DNA from: Bimastos eiseni
Taxonomy: Eukaryota; Annelida; Clitellata; Crassiclitellata; Lumbricidae
Length of the DNA stretch: 64,000 bases
Assembly (NCBI GenBank): GCA_959347315.1
Contig: OY365807.1
Span: 28,736,868-28,800,867 of the forward strand
Reading direction: 5' to 3'
Shown piece after piece: positions 52,266-64,000 of the stretch. Position numbers and translations under genes: made by a program. How positions within the stretch are numbered: position 1 is the first letter of the stretch; every line of letters starts with the position of its first letter. The notes beneath the pieces were generated by a model. It saw only the letters and a program-made list of their open reading frames with translations, was not told where the DNA came from and searched no databases.

Positions 52266-55069
52266 TTATAGTATAAGCAACTTCTTTAAGCTGGGTGCCA
52301 TTTCGGCTACATGATCTATAATTGTGTCATTATTCAGTTCACTTAAAACATCGGTTTCTGTTGACATAAGCATAAAAGCTTCAAGGTGTGTAGAAGACAA
52401 TGAGCTTCGCAAGCGATTCTTAATGTATTTCAGTTTAGAGAAAGATCTCTCACAAGCTACTTGGGTAGACGACATAGTCAATAAGAGTTTATATGCACTA
52501 AAGAGATGCTTGTATGTTTGCCCATAGAAACTGTATTTATGTAGTACAGAAAAGCAGCAAACAGGACATTTTTTGCAAGATTTGCATTTTCGAAGTTCCT
52601 CACTCTTATCCACAACTTGGTCGTCCCAGAGTTCATGTGGCGAATCTTTACTGACGCTGTCCTCTACTGAATCATCGAACATTTGGAGAAGGTATTCGTC
52701 GGGGACAGAATTTTTAAATTTGTCTCATTTTTGCGCAAAGTCAGTTAGCTCTTCTCTGAGATTAGTCGCTGTGGCGCTTTCATCGAATTTAACGAGAATA
52801 CTGCTAAGGCGCTGCATCGATGATGTAGCCAAACCTTGTTGTTTAATATCCTCAAAGTTCTGTGGATCAAGACAGGCAATATCTGCGTATAAGGAATCGT
52901 GACTTTCAAATCGCTTTTCAATAGTTTTTACAATTTTGTCCATGATGCAATTATGAACTTCAATGCGATATCTGTCCGCTGCATTATTTCCTACTACCTC
53001 GTGCGTTCTTCTCTCATCAGACATCACTTTTGGTTTGTGTAAACGTTTCTCTACAAAATTTTCCTCAATGGTAATTTCAACATTTTCTTCTTCCAACTTG
53101 TTATTAGCCCAGGACACAAATCGTTTGGCACTGTCGAGAACACCATCGAAATCTCTTGAAATATTTTTTAACAACTTAACAGTACAATCTACATTACGGT
53201 ATGCTTGCAGTGCATCCATTCCGGTGGTTTGTAAATAATTAGAAAGCGATCCTGTGTGCTGGAATATTCTTAAGTATAGTTTTGCAGTGACAACTGTTTC
53301 AAACTTGATAAACTTATCTAGTAAAGTTTGAGCTGTAACCCTGATTTTTGCATTGAATGCGTCCGATGATGCTAGTTCTTGTAACGTATAAATCAATTCA
53401 ATGAACAATGATGAGTTTGGATCATCAAAATTTCCAAATACTTTTTTCAACGCACTTTCTTTGGCCCACCATCGCGTTTCACCAATAATATTTAATCTTT
53501 GGTGTCTAGATTTCTGTTGGTGATCGACCCAAACATCCATTCTTTTATACGATTCTCTAAAGAACACCGCACATGCGTTAAGCAGTTGAAATAGGCTAAT
53601 TGAAGAGGTCGTGGTTTGAGTGGTATCACTTAGAACAAGATTCAATACATGTGCGTAGCACCAGACATGAATTTGATGAGGTGCGACGTCACTCAGCCAT
53701 TTAGTAAACCCATTGTACTGTCCTTGCATATTGGCTGCCCCATCTGTAGCATTACCGACACAATATTCAATATTTATGTTACATTCAATGAGTTTCTCTT
53801 GAAATAATTCAAACATACTTTTTCCAGTAGAAGATGTACAGTTTGCAACGCATATCAATCGCTCATGAACTTTATCTGTTACATATCTTATAATTATTGA
53901 ACATTGGTCCTTCACACTTAATCCTGAGTTGTATCCAATTGAACTGAAAACATACCAGCAGATTTAATTTCCTCCGAAATGGTTTTCTTTATTATTTTTC
54001 TCATTGCATCAATGATATAATTCAATGTCGTCTTCGATATGAGGGTAATCAAATTTCCTCTCCCCTTATTCGCCAAATTAGATGCATGTCTATCATTACT
54101 TTTCTCAATAACTGTATCAAGATGTTTTTTAATTATTGGGTCAAATTTTGACAAGAGTAATAATATTTCCAAGAAATTTCCATGATCGATTGTATCGTCG
54201 TTTAATGTATAGGCAGCATCATTTTTTGACCGATAACTAAGACCACGTTTTCCAATCATTTTCAGAATCTCAATTACTCTTTCCAGCACTTGTCTCTTTT
54301 CTTGAACTTGTTGGTACCTTTTTTTATTTTGCTGATAGAATAAAATGCTATCAATGTCTCTTTCACTTACAGACATTAAATGAGCTTCCACACACTTCTC
54401 GTGATATTTGCTGTTTTCATGTTCCTCTAATCTTTGATGCACATGTTTCCAGGAATTCATTCCCGCTGTGAATGAGTTCATATCGTCAGTCTTGCCATAT
54501 GCTAAGCATACTGTGCAAAACAAAGCTTTAGATTCTTTACAGTATGACACCCAATTCCTATTGATACCATTGCTTCTGAAAAATACCCGATGCGCATTTG
54601 TAAATGGTAGATCAGTTTCACTCGCACTTGGTTGTATTGGGTGAAATTTAAAAAATGATTGTAAAGTATTCTGTCGAGGACGTTTGAAATAGTAACTGAT
54701 GTTTTTATCATCGATAACTGAAGTTTCTGAACTATCATTTTCGGGATTTAGATCTGCCACTGCCAGCGTTGTTTTCATAAATATTGTGTTGTCAGTTAAC
54801 TCCGTAACATTTTCTAAATGTAAGGTGGGAGTCAAGTTTGTTGGCACTACTGAATGCTGATTGTTGTCATCGTTTTGATTTGTGTCGGGTTGTGTACTTG
54901 TAGAAGGTGTTTGTTGAGAGACGGTGTCTTTAGTTTGAATTGGAGTGGCTTTAAATAAATCGACTAGATTTCGGCATTTAGATCCATCTTTACCAAGAAT
55001 TTTTAGTTTCTTATCTCTTACTTTCTCCGCACCACCTTTACATTTACGTTTTGAATTTATATCACTCAT
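52266..55069 (-). pseudogene. hAT transposase, TTF zinc finger plus DUF4371 plus dimerisation domain; one frameshift, one stop
   Basis: Three open segments cover the full protein of about 930 residues. 55069-53918 (383 codons) begins MSDINSKRKCKGGAEK and holds a TTF-type zinc finger (NWVSYCKESKALFCTVCLAY, HENSKYHEKC). After a frameshift near 53917, the middle part 53915-52725 has CVGNATDGAANMQGQYNGF (catalytic Asp region), WCYAHVLNLVL and GETRWWAKESAL. A single in-frame TGA at 52725-52727 then separates the C-terminus, which has TQVACERSFSKLKYIKNRLR, the hAT dimerisation motif. The family resembles ZMYM1-like and TTF-domain transposases. Two lesions only, so inactivation was recent. Confidence 0.9.
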
Positions 55070-55461
55070 AACCGTAAAATATTTTATTTAATTAATATTA
55101 ATTATTATTAACTAACAAATTAAAAAGAATTTTTATCAAAGCAAACTCAGCGGAAGTAGAATGGAAGATGTAAATTCTAACATGGCGGCCGCTGGCTGTA
55201 CGGAGCTCTTTATTTACGTAAGAGTACGGCTGCTGTTGGTTTGGACATTATGGACCGCCATTTTGGTAGTGGCCTCTAATATCACCGCATATTAGTTATT
55301 AATTATTATTATATCACCGGTCCTGGCGGCCCATCGGGAATCTTCCCGGTGTCCCGGCGGCCCAGTCCACCTCTGCTCATTTCAGTTATTAATTATAGCC
55401 AGAGCTATAGTCAATGTCGTCAACTGACATCATTCTTTTTCTGCAAACACAATTAATAGAG

Positions 55462-55770
55462 TTGTTAATAAAGTGAGCACAGATGGTAGAGTATTAGACT
55501 AAGATATGAAACTTCCTATCTCGCTGTGTATTTGGTTTGTGTGGTGGTCAAAGCATACAAACCACTTCTCCATTTGCTACGTGGCGCGGTTGACGGCCAG
55601 GCCAGCGGCGACACGTATCGACTGGAGAAGTGGTATCTTAGTGATATCTTAGCAATAACAATCGATTCCAAGGTAGGTGGCGTGAATATTCAGTTACACA
55701 GCGGAGATAGGAAGTGTCACATCTTAGTCTACGACTCTGCCATCTTTGGTTTGAGTGCTCTTGACAACAA
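55462..55770. repeat. Foldback (long inverted repeat) element
   Basis: Left arm 55462-55530 and right arm 55694-55770 are imperfect inverted copies. GACTAAGATATGAAACTTCC on the left pairs with the complement of ggaagtgtcacatcttagtc on the right, and the TATCTCGCTGTGTA block pairs with the tacacagcggagata block. An inner pair ACCACTTCTCCA (55561-55572) and TGGAGAAGTGGT (55623-55634) extends the hairpin. An 82-codon frame at 55526-55774 lies inside it and is not considered a gene. It begins less than 100 bp from the hAT element's right end. Confidence 0.75.
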
Positions 55771-57028
55771 ATGAGCATTCATTTTATGTGTCGCCCATAT
55801 TTTGAGTGATAAATTATTGCAAATGTACTAGCATATATAGACAAACTGCTCTCAGTCTCTCTTTTCAATCACTCGATCCATTTCAAAACCACAATAAATC
55901 GATTCACCTCCAGAATGTCCAGATGCGATATCGATAAGACCAATTGTTTTTCCACATCACCCAACTATAAGTTTAATTATGCACACACGTAAGTACATGA
56001 CCTTTGTCGATTGCGTTCGCGTACACAAGCCCGCGTGCACAATATAGGCATATAATATGCCTAGGCCTATAATCCACATCAATTATTCTTTCCAAACTCG
56101 ACTATAGGCGAATACGTATGTACGTACTACGATTCTCTTTTTCAGAACATCGATCGATTCATTTCAAATAAAACGTTTGCAAACAATCCAGATCAAGCGC
56201 TCAATATCTTGCATGCAGCTAGTCACCATGGCAAAACTCTCAAACAGCATTCCAGTATCGCTCGTTCTTTAGCACAAAGTTCATGGGTGTGTCGACTCTC
56301 TCGATCCTTTATATGATTAATGCAGGGATCATCCAGGGTTCTTGTCTATGCCCGTACACCCAACTTTGTTGTTATCGCCGGCCTCAAATTTCTCAACAGC
56401 GCCAATAAGCTGCTGATCGTATTAAGTATGCCGATGATTGTATGGGCTCTATATACACGTAAGCGATTGTAGTTTAGGTCGATTGGAAGATGAATGAACA
56501 GATGAAACGAGGTTTAGGCTATACGTACGTAGTTAGGCGTACGCCGTACTTTAATCATTCTTGAAAAGGTGATACTTTGGATTCGAGTGGAAAGCCCGTC
56601 GAGAAGCGATGCAGAATGATGATGGTGGTTGATGAGCAGGACTGGAAAATCCTAGGCTTTTCAAGAAAGTTTGCAGTTTTCAAAAGATTTCTAACGTAAG
56701 CCCTACACGTTGTCGCACGTACACCGGTCTAAAAATTACGACCCATGGAGTTAGAACATCTCATACATCCTTCGAACTTCGGTCTCCCCGCCTCGTTGCT
56801 TTCAGCCGTGTATGACAATTAATCTTGCCCTACGCGGGTTTAATATTGGTACTGTATCTATAGGTCTCATGTGGACATGCTGTAGGCTGTGGTGAGTCAT
56901 GCTTTGAGAGTCTATCTGCTTGTCAATTACATCATCATACATACTTCCTTCGAGAATCGAATGCCTGTGACCAAAACTTATAAATTTCGTTGACAACAGG
57001 TGACAGCAGTAGTGCGGCATTAGTAAAG
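55771..57028. other. Upstream region of the SNX9-family gene
   Basis: No coding segment recognised. It should contain the promoter and 5' UTR of the gene that starts at 57029. No TATA box was assigned. Confidence 0.4.
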
Positions 57029-60000
57029 ATGGCGGCTGTTCAGGTATTGGGAAACGAAATCACAATGTTAAAAATAGTTGTGTTTATCTAGTTATTTCTC
57101 TTAATTAATTTATCTGTTCATGCGTTTGAATGGCTTTATGTTACAACCAACGCTGTGCTGCAGTAATGGCGTGCAGGGTGATGAATAAATTTACGTGTCG
57201 TCACTCACACATCCGCTTATTAACTCAATACAATACAATACAACCAGGCATTTATACCGCGCTTTGACAAGACAAGTCTTGCACAAAAGCGCGCTGTGCT
57301 ACATTCTTAGTCATAGATCAGGGAGAATAAGTAGGTCTTCAGTTTTGTCTTGAGAAGTGCAAAGGTTGTGGCTTGACGGACTGTAATTGGGAAACTATTC
57401 CATTCTGTGGGTCCCGCGACTGAGAATGCACGGTTTCCAAACTTCTTGTTAGTGCGAGGTATGGTAAAGTCTCATGTACGAGGTTAAGGTTCCGTTATGA
57501 ATGTGGTACATAAGAAGGGAAATCTTGAAGGCAATACGGACATAGATGGGGGTGCCAGTGTAGCTGTTGTAGGGATGGTGTGATGTGGTCGCGCGAGGAG
57601 CAAGACCTACTATTAGGCGGGCAGCAGACTCGAGCAGAGTGTAGGACTGATGATAGGGGCTGTATTGTTGATGCAGGAAGTCCAGAGAGGATGGAGCTGC
57701 AATAGTCCAGGCGAGAAATGACGAGAGCCTGGACGAGGATACGGAGGCAGTTTTCATTCAGGCAGCATTTCACTTGTCGAATCTCGTACTTCTTAGAAGT
57801 GATATTAATATGCTGGGTTTGGTTTACAAGGTGCTATGTACTGCAGTGAATATCAACTTATTGTCTAGTGAGAACTTTAGTGCGATCGGTTTATATCACG
57901 AACTACCTGTCGTGATTTTAGTGGTGGAAGGGCAAACTATTACAATTGGGGTTTTTTGCCTCTCTTATTTTCTCGCATTTTGTTCGTCCCTGCCACTGGT
58001 TTCCCTAACTACATGTGCCTAGAGGTTACTGTGTGCTATGACATACTGTGTCGTTTAATAATATGAATAATAAAATAATACTAATAATAGTCAAATGACA
58101 TGAATTATCAAATGAGCTCATGGTAAAGTAAGGTATCGTGAGTGTTATTTAGGGTCAGGTTATTTATCGTGAGTGTTGGTTAGAGTCAGGTTAGGTATTG
58201 TGAGGGAATTTTAGTGTCGTTTTTACATATATATATATATATGTATATATTTCATATATTTTGCTTAAGTATAAGCTAAATTTATTAAAATAATTTTTTT
58301 AAAGTAGAACTGGATTGATGAAAAGAATGATGCTTAATCAGAAGCTGGATTTGTTTAAAAGGATTGTGTTCAATTAGAAACTGGATTAATGAAAAGAATC
58401 ATGCTTATGTAAAACCTGGATTGATGAAAATGATTATGTTTAGTTAGAAGCTGGTTTGATGAAAATATTTATCCCTAAATGGAAGTTGGATTGATGAAGT
58501 AGGAATGCTGTTTAAATGGAAGCGGGATCGACGCGAAGTGATAAGCTTAAATAGAAGCGGGATTGATGAATACAATTCATTAAACATAGTTTTTCATCGC
58601 TCTCATGAATGCAGAATTTTCTCATCAATCCAGCTTCTATTTAGGCTATTTACATTGTTTTTAGATAGCTAATTGAGCTAAGACGAATGTGGATGTTTCA
58701 TGAATGAAAGACACTATAATTTATACTCCCATGGCTTAATTTTAATGTCCTATCGCAGTGGACTTTCCATTTGCCACTGCATATGGTAATAAATATTACC
58801 TGCAACTAAAAAACTCCAATTGTAATAGATTGCTGGTTTAAGTCCTGTGTGCATAAGATATTTGTTAAATCTAGATGTTATGCCTCAATGGGCTTCTATC
58901 TGGACAGAATTGGTGTGCATTTTGAGTCATGACTGATGCAAACATGCGTGGTGATTGATTATTGATGTTGTGACCATTCACCTCTATGTCTGAGGTTGAA
59001 AAGTTTACAGTTAATGTAGAACGAATGTCTTGTACAACTGCAATTGCTTTTCTCTTGCCATTTTAGAGAGGAGTGTTGATGGTTGATGTTTGGAATCAGA
59101 AAGCCATTTTCTCTCACATTACCTCTCCTTATATCTTACCTAAACTATGTGCAGAGTGCAAGTTAATCTATTGCAATGAATGCCTGTTAATCATCTATTT
59201 CATGGCTTTGTTAATCTCAACACACGTTAGAGTTGTTAACTGAGGCTTTGGCTGAAGCAAAAATTATGTTTACGCCTTAAGGGCTTGTAACTGTAATAGG
59301 CAAATTTCAGCCAAATTTAAAGGCACACACTTTCAGCTTCGTCATGAAATTTACTACTGTGAAACTTCGGTATTTTGATCTTTTGTAATCTGAACTTCCA
59401 GTTATATCATGTCAAAGTAGTTGTCAAAGGCCCAATGACAACAAAGACAAGCATATAAACGATGTTTTATCCAATCTGCTTATATATTGATGCCTCGCTT
59501 GTTGTGAGGGCCATCTGTTCTCTATTGAACTGTTGACTGGCCAATGTATAGAAGTTACAGGACCAGTCCCTCTGTGAAACACTCAACTGGCCTAGCTGTA
59601 GTAGCTGACTAAAGAATAATTATCAGGTGCTTTGTTTGCCAAATGCTATGAGACAAAGACTGATGTCTATATTTGACTGGTCACTGGGTCAGTCAGTTGA
59701 GACTATGTATTGTGTGGTTTTCCTTAGTACTTTTTCCTCATTTAATTGACTTAATCCTAGAGATTCTGACAGGTGGAGTGACAAAGATGAAACCGTTTTT
59801 TAATGACACTACTGACTCGTGACACCAATTACACCAAAAGCGCTGATAGATTAACGGTTATCAGATGGTGTACCGTTAATGTTGAACCCCTGGACTTCCA
59901 CATATTATGTATGTTGTGCATCTTTGAGAGTTTCTCATAAAGGTGCTATAGTAACTTCTCTGCTACAAGTTTCTTTTATTATTATTATGTTATTAATGTA

Positions 60001-63000
60001 ATTGCTACTTTGAGAAATGCTTAAAAATTAATTTTTGCTAATTAGAATGAAAGCTGGTCTTGCAGTTGCTTATCCATGCAGCCTATGAGAAGGTTAACAT
60101 TTTTAACACGTTGCCTTAAATGCTGTGGCATGATAGTAAATGTTGTCGATATAATTTACGTTGTGATGTTGTAGGCCAAGGCATTGTTTGATTTTGCAAG
60201 TGGAGGAGAAGGCGAACTGAGCTTCTGTACAAATGAAGTCCTAACAGTCATTAGACAGGTCAGCATATAAATTTCCTTTTCTTTTTCCTGTAATTGAACA
60301 ATATGCTCTATGACAAAGGTTCTTAATCGTTTTGGCATGCGACACACTTAAGCTTGTGAAAAACATTGGCGACACACCATGCAGTGTGCAATCGTCTTTT
60401 GGGAATATCGTTAAAAAATCGAAAAATAATAATAGTAATAAATTTCTTATTAATTTCAAACTGACAAATTTATCTCAATATGATTACAAGTCATCATCAA
60501 CATCATCAGCGATTAATGACTAGTTATTACAGTGGTTGATTTTGACTGTCAGCATCCATGCAAGACGTCTATTACGTTATACAACCAATGATGCCTGTGT
60601 AGCGAATGAGGGACTAGTCAACCTTACTGGGATACGGTATTTGAACTTGGTTCCTCAACTCTGTACCCCAGTCTGTTGTCCATCATTCTATAGCCTTTCT
60701 TGGTTTGTAAGCGACATGTGTGGACATATCTTGTTGGCTCTGCCCTGTCATGCCTTGTGACTCTCTGTACCAGGGTGTCCTCCGTACCTCAACGTGCTTC
60801 TCTCCGCTCATCTGCCCGTGGATGAATGCTGGTCCCCACATACACACTGCTACAACCCAAACAAATAGTTTTGCTTAAGTGGGCTCCTGCAGTTAGAACA
60901 GTCTTCCTTTCCTCCATCAGGTGGAGCTGCTAGTTCTTTCCTCTGCTCAGTTTAGGGGCGATTGATGACGTTTCTATTTACCGCCTAGCTGCCGACTTGG
61001 GTTGGGGGCGCCACCAATAATAATGCACTTTAAAAATGTTTAGTTACAATTATAGTATCATACATGTAACATGTAGGTCTGGGGAGGATATCTTTGAATT
61101 TTCTTCTTTGGAAATATAATATTCATATCTTAAATAGTCATTGTGCCATTTCAGCACAACAGATTTCTACTTTCTCATGTTTTTCTTGGTTGGTTTACTA
61201 AAACTAGTGTTGACAGCAGCACCATTTTCATATTCATTACAGTCTCATTGCTATAAAGATCTGATTTCTGCATTATCAGTTGTAGATTTGCTAAATTTAT
61301 ATTTGCTAATTATAAAAATATCCATTTTGAATGATACAGTTGGGCGTAATAGGTAAAAATTTCCATTGGCACGGTCACAAACATGTGAGCTGTGTGTGTG
61401 CGGTAGGCATCATGATCGCTCCAGATTGCGATGAAATAAACTAGATAAATAGAGTACTCCGAATTTTGCAGCATAGATGTGTCTTGTAATGTAACTTTCC
61501 AGTCTTTTTAGCCATGGTGAAGATGAAAGCATTATTATTTTTAGACATTTCTGTTCTCCTTTTAGCTATGTGTTGAGTTGTGAGCGTCTCTGCTATCGAG
61601 TGGCACTATATAAGTTTTCCATTACATTACGTTATATTATATACGAATGTAAAGAAGCATTAAAATGTAGAAATACTTTTACATATAAGGAAGTTAATTT
61701 CATTATGCCACAATCAAATGATACAAAAAGATAAATAAGCTCAGAGCAATAATTGCTTTCTACTGCAGATCAGCTCAGTGTGCATAATTCATTAAACTTA
61801 CTATTCATCTGAGTAATGGCTTCTTGTTTGTTCATGAATATGATGGCAAAGCAAATATTTCAGTAATTATCTATTACGTATGTCCACAGCAGATTATGAA
61901 TGACAACATTTTCAGATAGCACAAATGTAAATACAGTTTTCAATGATGTTCATGATGAAAGTGAAAGTTTGTGTGTCCAGTTGACCAAACTATCACCACT
62001 CTCCAATTTCATAAACCTGTTTATATTTACAATATACACTATCAAAGACTTCTCTGTGATCAAGCGCTTCAGCATGCACACAAGTCCCTCCTCCAGTGTT
62101 AAAATAATTGATGCTTGACTTCAAGACAAAAATAGTATCAGTGTTTTCCAAGTCAGGATTGAAGTCAAACTGCAAGTTGTCATTCGCTAAATATCTCTGA
62201 CACAAATATAATGAACTTAAAAACCACAGGAATCAGAGTAGTTGATCCGTAATCCTAAATATGAAAATGAATGTATGCTCCCTAACAGCAGAGGCCTTTT
62301 ATTTCAGTTTGCACCTTGATTTAATTGCATGTAGGCTCCTTCTGGACAACGACTGACATCCCACACTTAACCAAACATTATGCCAGAAACATGAATCGAC
62401 TTTAAGACAACTAAGCAAACTGGACTTTACACACAGAAAGTTCAGCTGTGCTATGAAGAGCATTAACCATGGCCCCATGATAATTACTTAGTTACTAATG
62501 CATGCACAAGGTCGCTAACCAACGAATACTCACAATACTGGGGAGAATTGATATGAAGCTCTGGCTGCTGCATTTAGTTTTCAGTACTTCGGTTATCAAT
62601 CAATCAATGCAATTTATACAGCGCCTCTTCAAGATAACTATTCCTAGGCGCTCCCGACCCAGGCCCGATCAAAAAGGAACATCTTCATCAATATATATTT
62701 GTCATCCCCAATATGCTGGATTTTGTTACAGACTGTTCTGTGTTTATCACATTTCAACATGACTTTGACTGCAAATAATAATTCTTCACTGTAATTTAAC
62801 TTTTAAGTGGTATTAACCCTTTAACGGCCCAGCGTTATTTATCGTGCGTTACGGTTTACTACACGCTGGTTGTTAAAAGGTTAAGCATTATGAATTTCAG
62901 GGAAGGTATAGCAACAGAAGTCATTTGATTAGACTAGATAATACATGTTCACTACAAGCATGGTGAGGGGTGTCATGCAGCTATAATGACTATACTCTGT

Positions 63001-64000
63001 TCTGAGTGAGTAGAGTGATGGAGAGGTCTGGCCACCAGTCATCATATACCAAGGCTGTGATCAACATATACCACATCTTACCCATCTCATGGCTTACTTG
63101 AGGGACTGCTCATCTTCTTCATTATGTTATTTTGATTCTGTTCTGTTGTCTGTTTAAATATGCAGTTCTAAAATAAAAGTTAATTGCATATTAAAATGAA
63201 ACTGAATTTGTCTGATAATGCTTTCCAATCTGAATGAGTGAGCCCTAATCTTGATGCAGTATGCATTGGCTAACATTGAGTCACTCACTGCCTTTTCCCA
63301 GAATGTTGGAGGAGGATGGTGGGAAGCAGCCAATAACCGTGGAGAGTCCGGACTAGTACCTGAATCATATCTAGAGGTATGTTATTGATTTTGAATATTA
63401 GAAAATTAATTATTCATTCTGTTGGATGTACATTTTCTATATCTGATCAGTTGACTCTTTGACTCCCAGCATTTTTTTTTACAAAAATAGCATAAGATCT
63501 GTTGATGTTGATATGCTTTTGTTCAGTCATAGAATTCAAGGCAACTTATTGTTGAGGCTGATACTAGGTATGAAATTCAGTCTAGCATCCAACTGGACAT
63601 GCACGTTTCATGCACTTTGGACAACTATGAATGGCTTCCTGTATGGTTCAGTAAAACACGTTTCGCATCTATCTGGCTTGAAAATGCTCATGGTTAAACA
63701 CAGACCAATGATTGCCTTCATTTCTGCATCACGTGTTTCATCATTATTCTTGCCCGTCTCCTTTTCGTATTTGTTTGTTTCTGTGACCAATATTTTCCAA
63801 ATGGATGTGCTGGAAAGAGCTGGTCAAAGTACTGTGATGCTGTGGAAGCACATCTAAGAATCCTACATCCGCTGTAAACTGTTTTGGTAGACTTGACGAA
63901 TGAGCGGTAGTTGCCCAATTGTGCACATTACAGGACCTGTAGTACAGGCGTCGTCATCACAGTCAACATTTTCTAAATCGCTGCTTTCTGCGCTGGAACC
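57029..64000 (+). CDS. Sorting nexin of the SNX9/18/33 family, N-terminal SH3 exons (3' part beyond window)
   Basis: Exons: 57029-57043 (MAAVQ), 60175-60258, 63302-63376 and probably 63948-64000, all phase 0 with AG/GT sites. Exon 2 encodes AKALFDFASGGEGELSFC and exon 3 NVGGGWWEAANNRGESGLVP followed by ESYLE. Together they make one complete SH3 domain (ALFDF, GWW, GLVPESY) directly at the N-terminus. This is the arrangement of SNX9, SNX18 and SNX33, and VGGGW/RGLVP is closest to SNX9. Exon 4 starts ASSSQSTFSKSLLSALE, the expected low-complexity linker before the PX and BAR domains, which lie outside. An alternative acceptor at 63933 would put a stop in frame, so 63947 is preferred. The family links membranes, dynamin and actin in endocytosis. 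Another single-SH3 protein cannot be excluded without the PX domain. Confidence 0.75.
57235..57775 (-). pseudogene. 3' end of a LINE (CR1/L2/Jockey-like RT C-terminus), degraded
   Basis: Minus-strand frames carry ALVISRLDYCSSILSGLPAS and, in another frame, LESAARLIVGLAP and RIAFKISLLMYHI, the usual C-terminal RT signature (SRLDYCNxLLxGLP ... AARL). The frame shifts at least once. On the plus strand the left end is a CAATA tandem tract at about 57225-57245, in other words the LINE 3' tail. Lies in intron 1 of the SNX9-family gene, antisense. Confidence 0.75.
58134..58222 (-). repeat. 30-bp minisatellite relic
   Basis: Repeated agggtcaggtta / tatcgtgagtgtt units, ending gtgagggaattttagtgtcg like the 51165-51203 array. 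Followed by a short (TA)n tract at about 58225-58245. Confidence 0.6.
58308..58650. repeat. 35-bp minisatellite, about eight degenerate units plus one inverted unit
   Basis: Units of about 34-37 bp begin GAAGCTGGATTGATGAAAA with many substitutions, from 58308 to about 58575. After a short gap, ctcatcaatccagcttctat (about 58622-58642) is the same unit in the opposite orientation. The period is not a multiple of three and stops occur, so it is not coding. Confidence 0.75.
62590..62670. repeat. Short truncated LINE/SINE tail
   Basis: An (ATCA)n tract followed by gcaatttatacagcgcctct. The same tail-then-tttata(c)nGCGC arrangement occurs at 57235-57300; related strings lie at 6719-6760 and 61585-61640. 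Probably 5'-truncated copies of one retroelement family. Confidence 0.4.
62813..62884. mobile_element. 64-bp piggyBac-like MITE with TTAA target duplications, copy 2
   Basis: TTAA at 62813-62816 and 62881-62884 flank an element beginning CCCTTTAACGGCCCAGCG and ending CGCTGGTTGTTAAAAGG. The ends match copy 1 at 7041-7103 while the middle differs. Lies in intron 2 of the SNX9-family gene. Confidence 0.65.

Larger units (their letters stand above)
51954..55375 (-). mobile_element. hAT-superfamily DNA transposon (TTF zinc finger / DUF4371 type), 3.4 kb
   Basis: Terminal inverted repeats CAGGGGTGGACTGGG (left) and CAGAGGTGGACTGGG (right, reverse complement) match at 14 of 15 positions. The flanking 8 bp, CTCATTTT (51946-51953) and CTCATTTC (55376-55383), are a target duplication with one change. 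The element contains one transposase reading frame on the minus strand (52266-55069) and a (TA)n tract (about 52125-52190) near its left end. Confidence 0.93.

Noticed and set aside
55526..55774. 82-codon frame near the SNX9-family promoter
   Set aside because: Lies across a foldback hairpin; coding is not supported.
63459..63857. 132-codon plus-strand frame between SNX9-family exons 3 and 4
   Set aside because: Intronic, no recognisable domain, and reading it through would not fit the SH3-linker phase.

Overview
This is a 64 kb stretch of animal nuclear DNA: AT-rich, with spliced genes (GT/AG introns of about 0.1-3.5 kb), AATAAA/ATTAAA poly(A) signals and many mobile elements. The gene products are ordinary metazoan ones: TMEM184, two mitochondrial complex I subunits, the maintenance methyltransferase DNMT1, the ER lipid-transfer protein TEX2, and an SH3 sorting nexin of the SNX9 family. 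DNMT1 means a CpG-methylating animal. The hAT, piggyBac-like, gypsy and LINE remnants suit an invertebrate. A sponge or other early-branching marine animal is plausible, but the sequence alone does not settle it. No operons, CRISPR arrays, rRNA genes or convincing tRNA genes were seen.

Layout. (1) 487-4961 (+): last four exons of a TMEM184 gene. (2) 4962-11198: gene-poor, with dispersed repeats and a 63-bp piggyBac-like MITE. (3) 11199-18343 (-): an eight-exon NDUFA10-type gene. (4) 20925-21815 (+): a two-exon NDUFA5 gene, divergent from NDUFA10. (5) 22247-26358: a 48-bp tandem repeat interrupted by a 3.96-kb hAT element with a perfect 8-bp target duplication and a broken KIAA1586-like transposase. 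(6) 29428-33773 (-): DNMT1, almost wholly in one exon. (7) 34455-37008: a 5'-truncated Ty3/gypsy element with an unusual integrase-before-RT order, a 3' LTR start, and a near-identical 224-bp tandem duplication. (8) 40111-49818 (-): TEX2 in seven coding exons; its introns hold a LINE remnant, a dispersed repeat and a 652-bp hAT MITE with a perfect 8-bp duplication. (9) 51007-55770: a MITE carrying a minisatellite, a second 3.4-kb hAT element (TTF/DUF4371 type, one frameshift and one stop from an open frame), and a foldback element. (10) 57029-64000 (+): the 5' part of an SNX9-family gene; intron 1 holds a LINE fragment and a 35-bp minisatellite.

The genes do not form one pathway, but NDUFA10 and NDUFA5 both belong to respiratory complex I and lie 2.6 kb apart. 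The most individual signals are the nearly intronless DNMT1, the NDUFA10 with an intact P-loop but altered ERS motif plus a decayed copy of its own exon 3 in intron 1, the duplicated module in the TEX2 N-terminus, and the set of mobile elements whose ends and target duplications can be read to the base.
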